Assembly: GCA_003152145.1 (NCBI GenBank)
Contig: PLZL01000374.1
Span: forward strand, 867 to 11,212
Source of the DNA: Limisphaerales bacterium
GTDB taxonomy: Bacteria; Verrucomicrobiota; Verrucomicrobiae; Limisphaerales; UBA11358
Direction of reading: 5' to 3'
DNA: 10,346 bases
Within the stretch, counting starts at the first letter, position 1. Every line of letters begins with the position of its first letter. The translations under genes and the position numbers were made by a program. The notes beneath the pieces were generated by a model that made no database searches, was not told the DNA's origin, and was given only the letters and a program-made list of their open reading frames with translations. Shown here piece by piece: positions 1 through 7,305 of this stretch.

Positions 1-203
1 CGGACTTGCTTGATGACATCCACACCCGACATTTTGGGCAGCATGAGGTCGAGGATCATGATGTCGGGCTGAAATGTCCGCATCATTTTCAAACCGGTCT
101 CGCCGTCGAGGGCGACTTCCGTCTGATAGTCCTCCAGCGCGAATTTGTTGCGGTAGACGTTCGCGACGATCTGGTTGTCTTCGATGATGAGGATTTTCTT
201 CAT
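1..203 (-). CDS. Response regulator, receiver domain (3' end beyond window)
   Basis: Translating the minus strand from the ATG at 203 gives 67 residues of a CheY-like receiver domain before the window ends. It starts MKKILIIEDN, with the acidic pair E8/D9. The phosphoacceptor is D52 in the motif ILDLMLPKMSG, which is typical of two-component receivers. The conserved Thr/Ser and Lys and any output domain lie outside the window, so it could be a stand-alone receiver or a DNA-binding regulator. It follows the hybrid kinase stop codon by only 6 bases on the same strand and shows no Shine-Dalgarno of its own, so translation is probably coupled to the kinase gene. Inference: it is the final acceptor of the phosphorelay whose Hpt domain ends the kinase. 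Confidence 0.9.
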   Translation of the reverse strand, partial: MKKILIIEDNQIVANVYRNKFALEDYQTEVALDGETGLKMMRTFQPDIMILDLMLPKMSGVDVIKQV

Positions 204-209
204 GAAAAT

Positions 210-2684
210 TCACGCCGCCGGCGCCGTCATGGCGAGGGCGGGATGCCCCGCGAGAAAAGTCTGTATGTCCTTGAATTCGCGCCGGGCCTCGGCGCAGAAC
301 TCATCGGCCCCGTTCAATGCTCCCGACTTGCCCAGCTTTTCCAGTTTGAGCAGCACCGCCGCCAGCCGCGTCATGCCGAGCGTGGCGCTCGCGCCCTTGC
401 AACTGTGCGCAATGTGCCCGACGTCGGCGGACTTGTTCGCGCGTACGGCGTCCTCGATTTGGTTCAACTGCTGCGCTGTCTGCTTGTAAAACATATCAAT
501 CAATTCACGCATGCTTTCCGGGTTGCCTTCGGTCAAATCCGCCAACCGGGTCATTTCCACCGGCGGTTCCCCGGTCGGAGCGGGAGCCGCCTGGACAACC
601 GCAGCGGCGGTGGCGGCGTCCAGCGCGGCCGCAGGCTGGGCGGCGGTGGTCGGATGGATTTGCGGAGCCCAGCGTTCGATGGCGCCACGCACGTCCGCCG
701 TGCGGATGGGCTTGGCCAAATAATCGTCCATGCCGGCGGCGAGGCAGCTTTCGCGGTCCGATAGCTGCGCGTGCGCGGTCATGGCAATGATGAGGATGCG
801 CGAATTGTAATTCGGATGCGCCGCGCCGTCTTTCTGTCGTTCGCGGATGGCGCGCGTGGCCGTCAAACCATCCATCTCCGGCATCATCATGTCCATGAAC
901 ACCAAATCATAATGCCGGCGGTCAAGCGCTTCAAGGCCCTCGGCCCCGTTGGCGGCGAGATCGCACTGATAACCGATCTGTTGCAAGATGCGGGCGGCGA
1001 CTTTTTGGTTGATGACATTGTCCTCACACAAAAGAATGCGCAACGGGAAACGCTCGGCGAGCGACCGGTCGGCCTTTGGCGGCGTTGGCGCGGCGGTTTT
1101 TTTCTGGCTGAACAGCGCGCGTTCAATCGCGGCGTAAAATTGCGCGGGCTTGACGGGCTTGGTGAGGCTGTGCGCGAAGGTGACGCACGAATCGGGCGTC
1201 GTGCCGGCGCGTGTGCCCAACTGCGTGAGAAAAATCAAGGGCATCATCGCCGCTCCGGGCAGCTTGCGGATTTCCATGGCCAGATCGAGGCCGTCCATGC
1301 CGGGCATTTGCGAATCCACAACCGCCAGATCAAATTGTCCGCCGGTGCGCAGCCAATCAAACGCCTGCGCGGCGCTTTCGGCGACGCGCGGGTTCATTCC
1401 CCATTGCATCGCCTGCTCGGCCAGCACGCGGCGAACGGTCGCGTTGTCGTCCACGATTAAAATCCGCAAATCGGCCAGCTTGGGCTGGCGTCCCGCCAGC
1501 ACGGGCGCCCCGGCGCCTTTGTCCCGGGTTTCCACCTGAAAGTTTGCCGTGAAATGAAACGTCGAGCCTTCACCCGACGCGCTCTCGGCCCACATTTTGC
1601 CGCCCATCAATTCGACGAGCCGCTTGCTGATGGCCAGCCCCAGCCCCGTGCCGCCGTAATGCCGCGCGGTGGACTTCTCGGCCTGCATGAAAGGCTTGAA
1701 CAGCCGCGACAGTTTTTCGGGCGTGATGCCGATGCCGGTGTCGCGCACGGAAAAATGCAGATGCAGCACCGAACGATTCGTCGCGCCAACCGCCTGCGTT
1801 GAAAGCAATTCGGCCTGGACAAAAACCTCGCCCTTTTCGGTGAACTTGATGGCATTGCTCAAAAGGTTCACCAGCACCTGCCGCAGCCGGAGCGAATCGC
1901 CCTCGAGGGTCGCCGGAATGCCGTCGTCCACTTGATAGACCAGGTCGAGATTTTTTTCCGCGGCCCTCGCGGATAACATGTCGAGCGTTTCCTCGATACG
2001 CACCCGCAAATCAAACGGCCGCGAGTCCAGTTCCATCTTGCCCGCCTCGATTTTGGAAAAGTCGAGGATGTCGTTGATGATGGTCAGCAATGATTCGCCG
2101 CTGGTCTGGATGGTTTCCAGATAACCACGCTGGTCGGGCGTCAGCGGCGTTTCCATGAGCAGTCCGACCATGGCGATGACACCGTTCATCGGCGTGCGGA
2201 TTTCGTGGCTCATGGCGGCGAGAAAATCCGACTTGGCGCGCACGCTGGTCTCGGCAATGCGGCGCGCCTCGATCAATTCCTGGTTGTTCCGGATCAATTC
2301 ATCCTGCAACCGCTTCATTTTCAGCGCGGCCAGCAGACGCGCGCGCAGGAGCGTGGATTCCGTCTGCTTGTTGATGCAGTCCAGCGCGCCGAGTTCAAAT
2401 GCGCGCAACTTGGCCGCCGTGTCGTCAGCGTCGGCGAGCGCGATGAGCAGCGTGACGGCCGCCGGAGGATGCTCTTTGAGCCGGCGCAACAACTCCGGGC
2501 CTTCCGGCGATTCCCAATCCACCAGCACCAGGTCAATGGGATGCCGGTGAAGCGATTGCAGCGCCTCCCCGGCGTTGCGTGCCGACGCGAGCGCGACGTC
2601 GTCCGCCGCCAAAATGGACGACAGCTTCCCTGCCCATTGTGAATCGTTGCCAACCAGCAAAATGTATGATGCCGACTGGCTCAT
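210..2684 (-). CDS. Soluble hybrid histidine kinase, REC-HisKA-HATPase-REC-REC-Hpt
   Basis: An 824-residue multidomain sensor kinase with no membrane segment or signal peptide, so it should act in the cytoplasm. Domains in order: receiver 1 (about 5-120; D56, K106), a short coiled-coil linker (120-150), HisKA with phosphorylatable H160 in [10 protein letters not shown], HATPase_c (N box around N273-N277, G1 DTGIGI at 315-320, G2 [10 protein letters not shown] at 344-353), receiver 2 (405-525; D412/D413, D457, K509), receiver 3 (547-672; E554/D555, D598, K658) and a C-terminal Hpt with H760 in AHSCKG. The first receiver has N13-D14 where an acidic pair is usual. All other catalytic residues are present, so the full His-Asp-His relay looks intact. 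I chose the ATG at 2684 because GGAG lies 9 bases upstream; an in-frame ATG at 2732 would add 16 unconserved residues and has no ribosome site. The signal is unknown and presumably enters through receiver 1. It is divergent from the dehydrogenase operon. Confidence 0.95.
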   Translation of the reverse strand: MSQSASYILLVGNDSQWAGKLSSILAADDVALASARNAGEALQSLHRHPIDLVLVDWESPEGPELLRRLKEHPPAAVTLLIALADADDTAAKLRAFELGALDCINKQTESTLLRARLLAALKMKRLQDELIRNNQELIEARRIAETSVRAKSDFLAAMSHEIRTPMNGVIAMVGLLMETPLTPDQRGYLETIQTSGESLLTIINDILDFSKIEAGKMELDSRPFDLRVRIEETLDMLSARAAEKNLDLVYQVDDGIPATLEGDSLRLRQVLVNLLSNAIKFTEKGEVFVQAELLSTQAVGATNRSVLHLHFSVRDTGIGITPEKLSRLFKPFMQAEKSTARHYGGTGLGLAISKRLVELMGGKMWAESASGEGSTFHFTANFQVETRDKGAGAPVLAGRQPKLADLRILIVDDNATVRRVLAEQAMQWGMNPRVAESAAQAFDWLRTGGQFDLAVVDSQMPGMDGLDLAMEIRKLPGAAMMPLIFLTQLGTRAGTTPDSCVTFAHSLTKPVKPAQFYAAIERALFSQKKTAAPTPPKADRSLAERFPLRILLCEDNVINQKVAARILQQIGYQCDLAANGAEGLEALDRRHYDLVFMDMMMPEMDGLTATRAIRERQKDGAAHPNYNSRILIIAMTAHAQLSDRESCLAAGMDDYLAKPIRTADVRGAIERWAPQIHPTTAAQPAAALDAATAAAVVQAAPAPTGEPPVEMTRLADLTEGNPESMRELIDMFYKQTAQQLNQIEDAVRANKSADVGHIAHSCKGASATLGMTRLAAVLLKLEKLGKSGALNGADEFCAEARREFKDIQTFLAGHPALAMTAPAA

Positions 2685-2693
2685 GGCGAACAA

Positions 2694-2697
2694 CTCC
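2694..2697 (-). promoter_or_regulatory. Shine-Dalgarno GGAG of the hybrid kinase gene
   Basis: GGAG read on the minus strand, separated by 9 bases from the ATG at 2684. It decides between that start and the upstream in-frame ATG at 2732, which has no comparable site. Confidence 0.6.
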
Positions 2698-2799
2698 GTT
2701 TCATTTTTTGGCTCCTGCCCAAGTCGGGACATTAAACACGTTTCTACTCAATCCGCCAATGCCATTTTGCAAAAAGAAAATCCCGCACGGAAAGAAACA

Positions 2800-2828
2800 T
2801 TGCTGGCGCGCGATTTCGCCGGTAAAAT
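2800..2828 (+). promoter_or_regulatory. Candidate sigma70-type promoter of the dehydrogenase operon
   Basis: TTGCTG (2800-2805) and TAAAAT (2823-2828) are separated by exactly 17 bases. The -10 box matches TATAAT at 5 of 6 positions; the -35 box matches at 3 of 6. The expected transcription start, about 7 bases after the -10 box, falls on or next to the A of the E1-alpha ATG at 2835. This implies a leaderless or nearly leaderless mRNA, which agrees with the lack of a Shine-Dalgarno there. It lies in the 150-base divergent gap between the kinase and the operon. I saw no convincing kinase promoter in that gap. Confidence 0.45.
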
Positions 2829-2834
2829 TCTTTC

Positions 2835-3875
2835 ATGCTGCAAACGGTGCATGAGCCCCGCGTGACGAAGCCGCCGGCAACGTCCCGCGAGACCTGCCTC
2901 GCCGCCTTCCGCTTCATGCTGCTGGCGCGTGTGCTGGACGACAAGTTCGCCGCGCTTTATCGCGCGGGAAAAATCCATGGCGGGGTTTTTCTCGGCCGCG
3001 GCCAGGAAGCCTTGAGCGCCGCCGTCGGTTTTTCACTGAAGAAAAGCGACGTCTTTGCGCCGCTCATCCGTGACGCCGCCGGCCGGCTCGCGTTCGGCGA
3101 ACCGGTCATTGACGCCGTGCGCACGTATTTCGGCTCCGCGCTCGGCCCGATGCGCGGTCGCGACGGCAATGTTCATCGCGGCAGGCCGCAGGAGGGTTAC
3201 TTGCCGATGGTCAGCCACCTCGGCGCTATGATTTCCGTCGTGAACGGGGTATTGTTCGCGCGAAGATTGAAGAAGATTCCCGGAACGGTCGGCGCGGCCT
3301 GCATCGGCGACGGCGCGACTTCCACCGGCTCGTTTCACGAGGCCCTGAATCAAGCTGCCGTCGAAAAACTGCCGCTCGTCCTCGTCGTCGCCAACAACCA
3401 ATACGCCTACTCCACGCCGACCTCGCTCCAATTCGCCTGCCGCGACCTCGCCGACAAGGCCGTTGGCTACGGTGTCGAATCTCAATCGTTGGATGGAACG
3501 GATTTGGTCGCGTGCCTGGAAATCATTGGCGCCGCCGTCGCCCGAGCCCGCGAAGGCCGCGGCCCGCAATTGGTCGTCGCCACCCTGCTCCGCCTCTGCG
3601 GCCACGGCGAACATGACGACGCGGGTTACGTGGACCTTAAATTGAAAAGTTCGCCCATCGGGCGCGACTGTTTGAAGGTCGCCGAGGAATTTTTGCTCCG
3701 CCAGAAGTGGATGGACGCCGCGCGACTGGCCGCGTTGCGGAACCAACTCCTTCATGAGGTGGAGGAGGCCGTCGCTCAAGTCCAGCGGGAACCAACGCCC
3801 GACCCCTTCACCGAGGAGTGGCGCGCGATTGCGTCCAAACACTTGAGCGAAATGCACCAGGAAAATGAAGACTGA
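2835..3875 (+). CDS. 2-oxo acid dehydrogenase E1 component, alpha subunit (TPP-dependent)
   Basis: A 346-residue alpha subunit of a heterotetrameric TPP-dependent E1 (pyruvate / branched-chain 2-oxo acid / acetoin dehydrogenase family). It decarboxylates a 2-oxo acid and passes the acyl group to lipoyl-E2. The TPP/Mg motif runs from GDG (158-160) to NN (187-188), with GSFHEALNQAAVEKLP between. H257 in CGHGEHDD lies where the family has the catalytic phosphorylation-loop histidine. GRGQEA (54-59) corresponds to the conserved IGQEA segment. At 107-115 it reads RGRDGNVHR where pyruvate-specific enzymes usually have G.GGSMH, so the substrate cannot be named; pdhA is only one option. The length is normal for the family. 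There is no Shine-Dalgarno before the ATG at 2835, but a promoter sits directly upstream. It overlaps the E1-beta start by 11 bases, so the two subunits are translationally coupled. Confidence 0.93.
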   Translation: MLQTVHEPRVTKPPATSRETCLAAFRFMLLARVLDDKFAALYRAGKIHGGVFLGRGQEALSAAVGFSLKKSDVFAPLIRDAAGRLAFGEPVIDAVRTYFGSALGPMRGRDGNVHRGRPQEGYLPMVSHLGAMISVVNGVLFARRLKKIPGTVGAACIGDGATSTGSFHEALNQAAVEKLPLVLVVANNQYAYSTPTSLQFACRDLADKAVGYGVESQSLDGTDLVACLEIIGAAVARAREGRGPQLVVATLLRLCGHGEHDDAGYVDLKLKSSPIGRDCLKVAEEFLLRQKWMDAARLAALRNQLLHEVEEAVAQVQREPTPDPFTEEWRAIASKHLSEMHQENED

Positions 3876-4848
3876 TTTTGCCATGAGCGTGACCTATCTT
3901 GAAGCCATCCGCGAAGCGCAGGCCCGCGCGCTGCGGGACGACCCGCGCGTGTTCATTTACGGGCAGGACGTCGGGGCGTTCGGCGGCGCTTTCAAGGCCA
4001 CGAAAAATCTGGCGAAGGAATTTCCCGGCCGCGTGCTCGATTCGCCCATCAGCGAGGACGCGATGGTCGGTCTGGCCGTCGGCGCGGCGATTGAAGGCAT
4101 GCGGCCAATCATCGAAATGCAGTTCGCGGATTTTTCCACCGTCGGTTTCAACCAGATCGTCAATCAGGCCGCGACACTTTTCTGGCGCACAAACGTGCCC
4201 TGCCCCATCACCGTGCGCCTGCCATTCGGCGGCACGTCCGGCAGCGGACCGTTCCACAGCCAATGCATCGAGGCGGTTTACGCGCATTATCCGGGCCTCG
4301 TCGTGCTGACACCCGCGACGGTCGAGGACGCCTACAGCATGTTGCTCGAGGCGGTGGCGATTGACGACCCCGTGATTTTCTGCGAGCACAAATTTCTTTA
4401 TTATCACCTCAAGGCCGAAAAATTGCCGGACGAGGCGCTGCCGGTCGGCAAGGCCCGCATCGCGCGCGTAGGCCGCGACCTGACCATTGTGACCTACAGC
4501 GCGATGGTCCACGAAGCGCTCGAAGCGGCGAGTGAACTCGCAACCGAAGGCTGGGAAATCGAAGTCGTGGACTTGCGTTCCGTGAAGCCGCTGGACACGG
4601 ACACCGTGATGGCCAGCGTCGCGCGCACTGGAAGATTACTGTGCGTTGGCGAGGCGTGGCCGTGGGGCGGCGTGACGGCGGAAATCATCGCGCGTGTCAC
4701 GAGCGAAGGCTATGGCCTCCTGGATGCGCCGCCGCAACGGCTCAATGCCAAGGACACGCCTGTGCCGTATCATCCGAATTTGTGGACGGCGCACCGTCCG
4801 ACCGCGCGTAGCGTCGCGGCGGCAGCCCGAAATCTTTTAAGACAATGA
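3865..4848 (+). CDS. 2-oxo acid dehydrogenase E1 component, beta subunit
   Basis: A 327-residue beta subunit that forms the alpha2-beta2 E1 with the preceding gene. Visible family features are the N-terminal VTYLEAIREAQ, GQDVGAFGGAF, and SPISEDAMVGLAVGAA with E64, which should activate the TPP aminopyrimidine. H131 is in GPFHSQ at the active site, and the C-terminal transketolase domain contains VVDLRSVKPLD. The first ATG (3865) overlaps the alpha gene; its AGGA lies only 2 bases away, which is too close. A second in-frame ATG at 3883 would give the usual short N-terminus (MSVTYLEAI) and also lacks a good ribosome site, so the exact start is open. The length is typical. The pdhB / bkdA2 / acoB choice depends on substrate, which the sequence does not settle. 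Confidence 0.93.
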   Translation: MKTDFAMSVTYLEAIREAQARALRDDPRVFIYGQDVGAFGGAFKATKNLAKEFPGRVLDSPISEDAMVGLAVGAAIEGMRPIIEMQFADFSTVGFNQIVNQAATLFWRTNVPCPITVRLPFGGTSGSGPFHSQCIEAVYAHYPGLVVLTPATVEDAYSMLLEAVAIDDPVIFCEHKFLYYHLKAEKLPDEALPVGKARIARVGRDLTIVTYSAMVHEALEAASELATEGWEIEVVDLRSVKPLDTDTVMASVARTGRLLCVGEAWPWGGVTAEIIARVTSEGYGLLDAPPQRLNAKDTPVPYHPNLWTAHRPTARSVAAAARNLLRQ

Positions 4849-4856
4849 AATGAAAA

Positions 4857-4991
4857 CACCAAGCACCAAGCACCAAGCTCCAGAGAAACTTCAAGCACCA
4901 AGCTCGCAAATACGGAGTTTGATCGCGGCAGCTATTTTGAAGTTTGAGATTTGGAGCTTCATTGGAGCTTGGAACTTGGATCTTGGGACTT
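4857..4991 (+). repeat. Imperfect inverted repeat built from CACCAAG / TTGGAGCTT units
   Basis: The whole gap between E1-beta and E2 is repetitive. The left arm has CACCAAG three times in tandem (4857-4877) and once more (4896-4902). The right arm has TTGGAGCTT twice (4951-4959, 4962-4970), followed by variants such as TTGGAACTTGG. Perfect complementary pairs are CCAAGCTCCA (4873-4882) with TGGAGCTTGG (4963-4972), and AAACTTCAA (4886-4894) with TTGAAGTTT (4937-4945). The RNA could fold into a long stem with a loop of about 42 bases. It begins 8 bases after the E1-beta stop and ends 6 bases before the E2 start. It may be a dispersed REP-like element, an mRNA processing or stability structure, or both. 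Confidence 0.8.
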
Positions 4992-4997
4992 ATTGAT

Positions 4998-6191
4998 ATG
5001 CCCTCCATTCCCATCATCATGCCGCAACTCGGCGAGTCCATCGCCGAGGCCAAAGTAATCAGCTTCCTGATCAAGCCCGGCGATACCGTCGAAGCCGACC
5101 AGGATTTGATTGAAGTCGAGACGAACAAGGCCGCCATGACCGTCACGTCGCCGTGCCGCGGGCGCATTGAAAAGCTTACCGCCCAATTGGGCGAAAGCTA
5201 CGCCGTTGGCGGCGTGCTCGGCCGGATTGAGGCCACGCAGGAAGAGCTGGCGCGGCTGGGGCTGGACGTTTTCGCGCCGGTGAAGACCGGCGAAACGGAC
5301 CGCATTTCAAACGCGGAAGCGAGTGGTGGAAAATACCGGGTTCAGCCGACCGTGCGTGGTTTGCCGGTGCCGGCGAACGTGGCGGGTGCGAGCTATCTCT
5401 CGCCCCGGCTCAAGGCGCGGATGCACGAACTCGGCTTGAGCGCCGCCGACCTCGCGGGCGTCGCCGGCAGCGGCGCGGCGGGCCGCGTGACCGTCGAGGA
5501 TTTTGAAAAGTTCATCGCGCACATCGAAAAACAAAAGGTGAGCCAGGCCTCGACCATGCGCGTGACCGTAGCTGACGCGATGCGGCGCAGTTGGACGCGG
5601 CCCATTGCACACGTCGGCATGCCGGTGTGCCTTGATCCACTTTTCGCCTATCGCAAAGTCACGAAACCAAAACCCGGCCCGGCGCTGTGCGCGTTGCGCG
5701 CGCTGGCGGTGGCGCTGGCGGAAAACAGCGCGCCCGCCGGACGGCTGGTGGGAAATAAGATTGTGCATCCGTCCTCGATAGACATTGCGTTCGCAGTCGA
5801 GGCCGAAGAGGGCGTGCTGGTTCCCGTCATTCGCCATGCGGACAAACAATCGTTGAAGGAATTGATTGCGCCTTACAACGAACTGGTGGAATTGGCGCGC
5901 GAACGCAAATTGCCGCCCAGCGCCACGGGCGGTTCGGTTGCCACCGTCACCAATTTCGGCACGTTCGGTCTGGAATGGGCGACGCCAATCCCGCTGCCGG
6001 AACAAACGCTCGTGCTCGGCCTGGGCGCGGCACGACACGAGCCGCATTGGGATTCGGTCAAGGGCCAGTTTGTGCCAATCATGGAGGCGAACTTGACATT
6101 GAGCTTCGACCATCGCGTGATTGACGGCGGCGCGGCGGGACGGCTGCTCCAGCGCGTCGCGGAATTGATGTCGAAGCCGGAGCAGTTGTAG
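4998..6191 (+). CDS. 2-oxo acid dehydrogenase E2 component (dihydrolipoyl acyltransferase)
   Basis: A 397-residue acyltransferase core subunit. The N-terminal lipoyl domain (about 2-78) carries the lipoyl lysine K44 in ETNKAAM. A peripheral-subunit-binding domain follows at about 133-173 (SPRLKARMHELGL ... GRVTVEDFEKF). The catalytic domain (about 187-397) ends with DHRVIDGG, giving catalytic H372 and D376. It takes the acyl group from E1 and transfers it to CoA. There is only one lipoyl domain. I start at ATG 4998, where the lipoyl domain begins and GGGA lies 9 bases upstream; a TTG-initiated extension from 4944 would translate the intergenic repeat and is not credible. The E3 partner is not in this window. 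The last 17 codons recur after fcl at 7248-7298. Symbols pdhC/bkdB/acoC all remain possible. Confidence 0.94.
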   Translation: MPSIPIIMPQLGESIAEAKVISFLIKPGDTVEADQDLIEVETNKAAMTVTSPCRGRIEKLTAQLGESYAVGGVLGRIEATQEELARLGLDVFAPVKTGETDRISNAEASGGKYRVQPTVRGLPVPANVAGASYLSPRLKARMHELGLSAADLAGVAGSGAAGRVTVEDFEKFIAHIEKQKVSQASTMRVTVADAMRRSWTRPIAHVGMPVCLDPLFAYRKVTKPKPGPALCALRALAVALAENSAPAGRLVGNKIVHPSSIDIAFAVEAEEGVLVPVIRHADKQSLKELIAPYNELVELARERKLPPSATGGSVATVTNFGTFGLEWATPIPLPEQTLVLGLGAARHEPHWDSVKGQFVPIMEANLTLSFDHRVIDGGAAGRLLQRVAELMSKPEQL

Positions 6192-6196
6192 TTGTG

Positions 6197-6274
6197 ATGG
6201 CATCCATTCCTGGCAAGATTGATGCTGAAAGGATGCGGGAATGGCAGGCGATTTTGAAAATAGACCATGAATAA
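6197..6274 (+). CDS. Tiny ORF of 25 codons before fcl, possible relic gene tail
   Basis: Starting 5 bases after the E2 stop, an ATG opens 25 codons (beginning MASIPGKIDA and ending with a TAA at 6272-6274) that overlap the fcl ATG by a few bases. Overlapping stop and start codons are typical of adjacent operon genes. The frame could therefore be the last part of a gene that preceded fcl in its source cluster, cut at the insertion boundary. It could also be a chance frame: it has no Shine-Dalgarno and no recognisable domain. Confidence 0.2.
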   Translation: MASIPGKIDAERMREWQAILKIDHE

Positions 6275-7214
6275 AAACTCGAAAATATTTGTCGCCGGGC
6301 ACAATGGCCTGGTTGGCTCGTCCTTGGTGAGATTGTGCAAAACCCAGGGTTTCGAGAAGCTGCTGACCGTGGACAGGCAAACTTTGGAATTGAGAGACCA
6401 AAGCCGGGTCTTTGAATGGTTTGACCGGAATCGTCCGGAATATGTATTTCTTGCGGCCGCCCGGGTGGGCGGCATCCACGCCAACAACACCTATCCCGCC
6501 GAATTTATCTACGACAACATTCAGGTTCAAAATAACGTCATCGAAGCCTGCCGCATGGCCAAGGTGAAGAAGCTGATGTTTCTCGGCAGCGTCTGCATCT
6601 ATCCCAAGTATGCGCCCGAACCGGTGAATGAAAGCGCCTTGCTGACGGGAGAGCTCGAGCCGACAAACCAATGGTATGCGGTCGCCAAGATTGCCGGCAT
6701 CAAAATGTGCCAGGCGTATCACAGACAATATGGCTGCGATTACATTTCGGTGATGCCGTGCAACCTATACGGCATCAATGACAACTTCCATCCTGAAAAC
6801 TCACATGTGTTGCCGGCATTGATCCGGAAGTTTGACGAGGCAAAGATGAATAATGCGCCCACGGTGATGTGCTGGGGAACCGGCGCTGCCCGGCGGGAAT
6901 TTCTCAACGTGGATGATATGGCATCAGCCTTGGTCTTTTTGATGGAGCATTACAGCAGCCCGGAGATTATAAATATCGGTTTCGGGGCTGATCATACCAT
7001 CAAAGAAATCGCCGAGCTGATCCAGCAGATCGTCGGATATCACGGGAAAATCATCTGGGACACCTCAAAGCCCGATGGAACACCCAGAAGATTATTGGAT
7101 ACAAAAAAATTGGCCGATTTGGGTTGGAAACCAAAAATTGACTTGTTGAAGGGGTTAACGGAGACCTATCGCTGGTATAAAAATAACTTCCCCGGTCATC
7201 TCCCCGCCGCCTGA
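6267..7214 (+). CDS. fcl: GDP-L-fucose synthase (GDP-4-keto-6-deoxymannose epimerase/reductase)
   Basis: A 315-residue short-chain dehydrogenase/reductase of the GDP-fucose synthase family, recognisable along its full length. It makes GDP-L-fucose from GDP-4-keto-6-deoxy-mannose with NADPH, for surface polysaccharide or glycan synthesis in the cytoplasm. Seen: the Rossmann motif GHNGLVG (11-17), AAARVGGIHANNTYPAEF, S108 and C110 in LGSVCIYP, Y137 with K141 (YAVAK), NFHPENSHV with H180, and SKPDGTPRRLLD near the C-terminus. These match the catalytic Ser-Tyr-Lys and the Cys/His epimerisation pair of the E. coli enzyme. The residue after S108 is Val rather than the usual Ser. The gene is visibly more AT-rich than its neighbours, and no GDP-mannose dehydratase (gmd) or glycosyltransferase is nearby. 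A duplicated E2 tail follows it. No Shine-Dalgarno was seen. I infer an acquired gene. Confidence 0.96.
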   Translation: MNKNSKIFVAGHNGLVGSSLVRLCKTQGFEKLLTVDRQTLELRDQSRVFEWFDRNRPEYVFLAAARVGGIHANNTYPAEFIYDNIQVQNNVIEACRMAKVKKLMFLGSVCIYPKYAPEPVNESALLTGELEPTNQWYAVAKIAGIKMCQAYHRQYGCDYISVMPCNLYGINDNFHPENSHVLPALIRKFDEAKMNNAPTVMCWGTGAARREFLNVDDMASALVFLMEHYSSPEIINIGFGADHTIKEIAELIQQIVGYHGKIIWDTSKPDGTPRRLLDTKKLADLGWKPKIDLLKGLTETYRWYKNNFPGHLPAA

Positions 7215-7244
7215 AGCTCGGAGGCGCATCCGCGCCGGCGCGAG

Positions 7245-7298
7245 GGGCGGCTGCTCCAGCGCATTGCGGAATTGATGTCCAAGCCGGAACAATTGTGA
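7245..7298 (+). pseudogene. Orphan copy of the E2 gene 3' end
   Basis: Bases 7248-7298 align without gaps to the end of the E2 gene (6141-6191): 44 of 51 bases are identical, including the position of the stop codon (TGA here, TAG in E2). In frame it reads GRLLQRIAELMSKPEQL, differing from E2 by one residue (Ile for Val). Upstream of 7245 the similarity fades after a one-base indel, and nothing resembling a start is present. The stop lies 7 bases from the stop of the convergent gene. This is the leftover or imported tail of a dihydrolipoyl acyltransferase gene and not a functional gene. Confidence 0.88.
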
Positions 7299-7305
7299 CG
7301 CGCGG

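Noticed and set aside
6..764. 252-codon plus-strand frame over the regulator/kinase 3' end
   Set aside because: It is antisense to the kinase Hpt/receiver region and to the response regulator, both of which have full motifs.
3033..4512. Two long minus-strand frames (3033-3884 and 3808-4512)
   Set aside because: They are antisense shadows of E1-alpha and E1-beta, with no domain and no ribosome site.
4857..4902. CACCAAG tandem units as a CRISPR array
   Set aside because: The units are 7 bases, directly abutting or irregularly spaced, with no spacers of equal length and no cas genes.
5307..6728. 473-codon open frame on the minus strand across E2 and fcl
   Set aside because: It is antisense to two clearly recognised genes, and its sequence is the low-complexity Arg/His/Gln-rich text expected from reverse-strand reading of GC-rich genes.
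7223..7241. GC-rich palindromes after fcl (GGCGC-ATCC-GCGCC, then GCGCCGGCGC) as a terminator
   Set aside because: The stem is short and no T-run follows. It may be part of the recombination junction or chance in GC-rich sequence.
6192..7298. fcl block as a classical insertion sequence or integron cassette
   Set aside because: There is no transposase, integrase, terminal inverted repeat or attC-like fold. The only flank signal is the diverged E2 tail, which is too divergent for a fresh target-site duplication.
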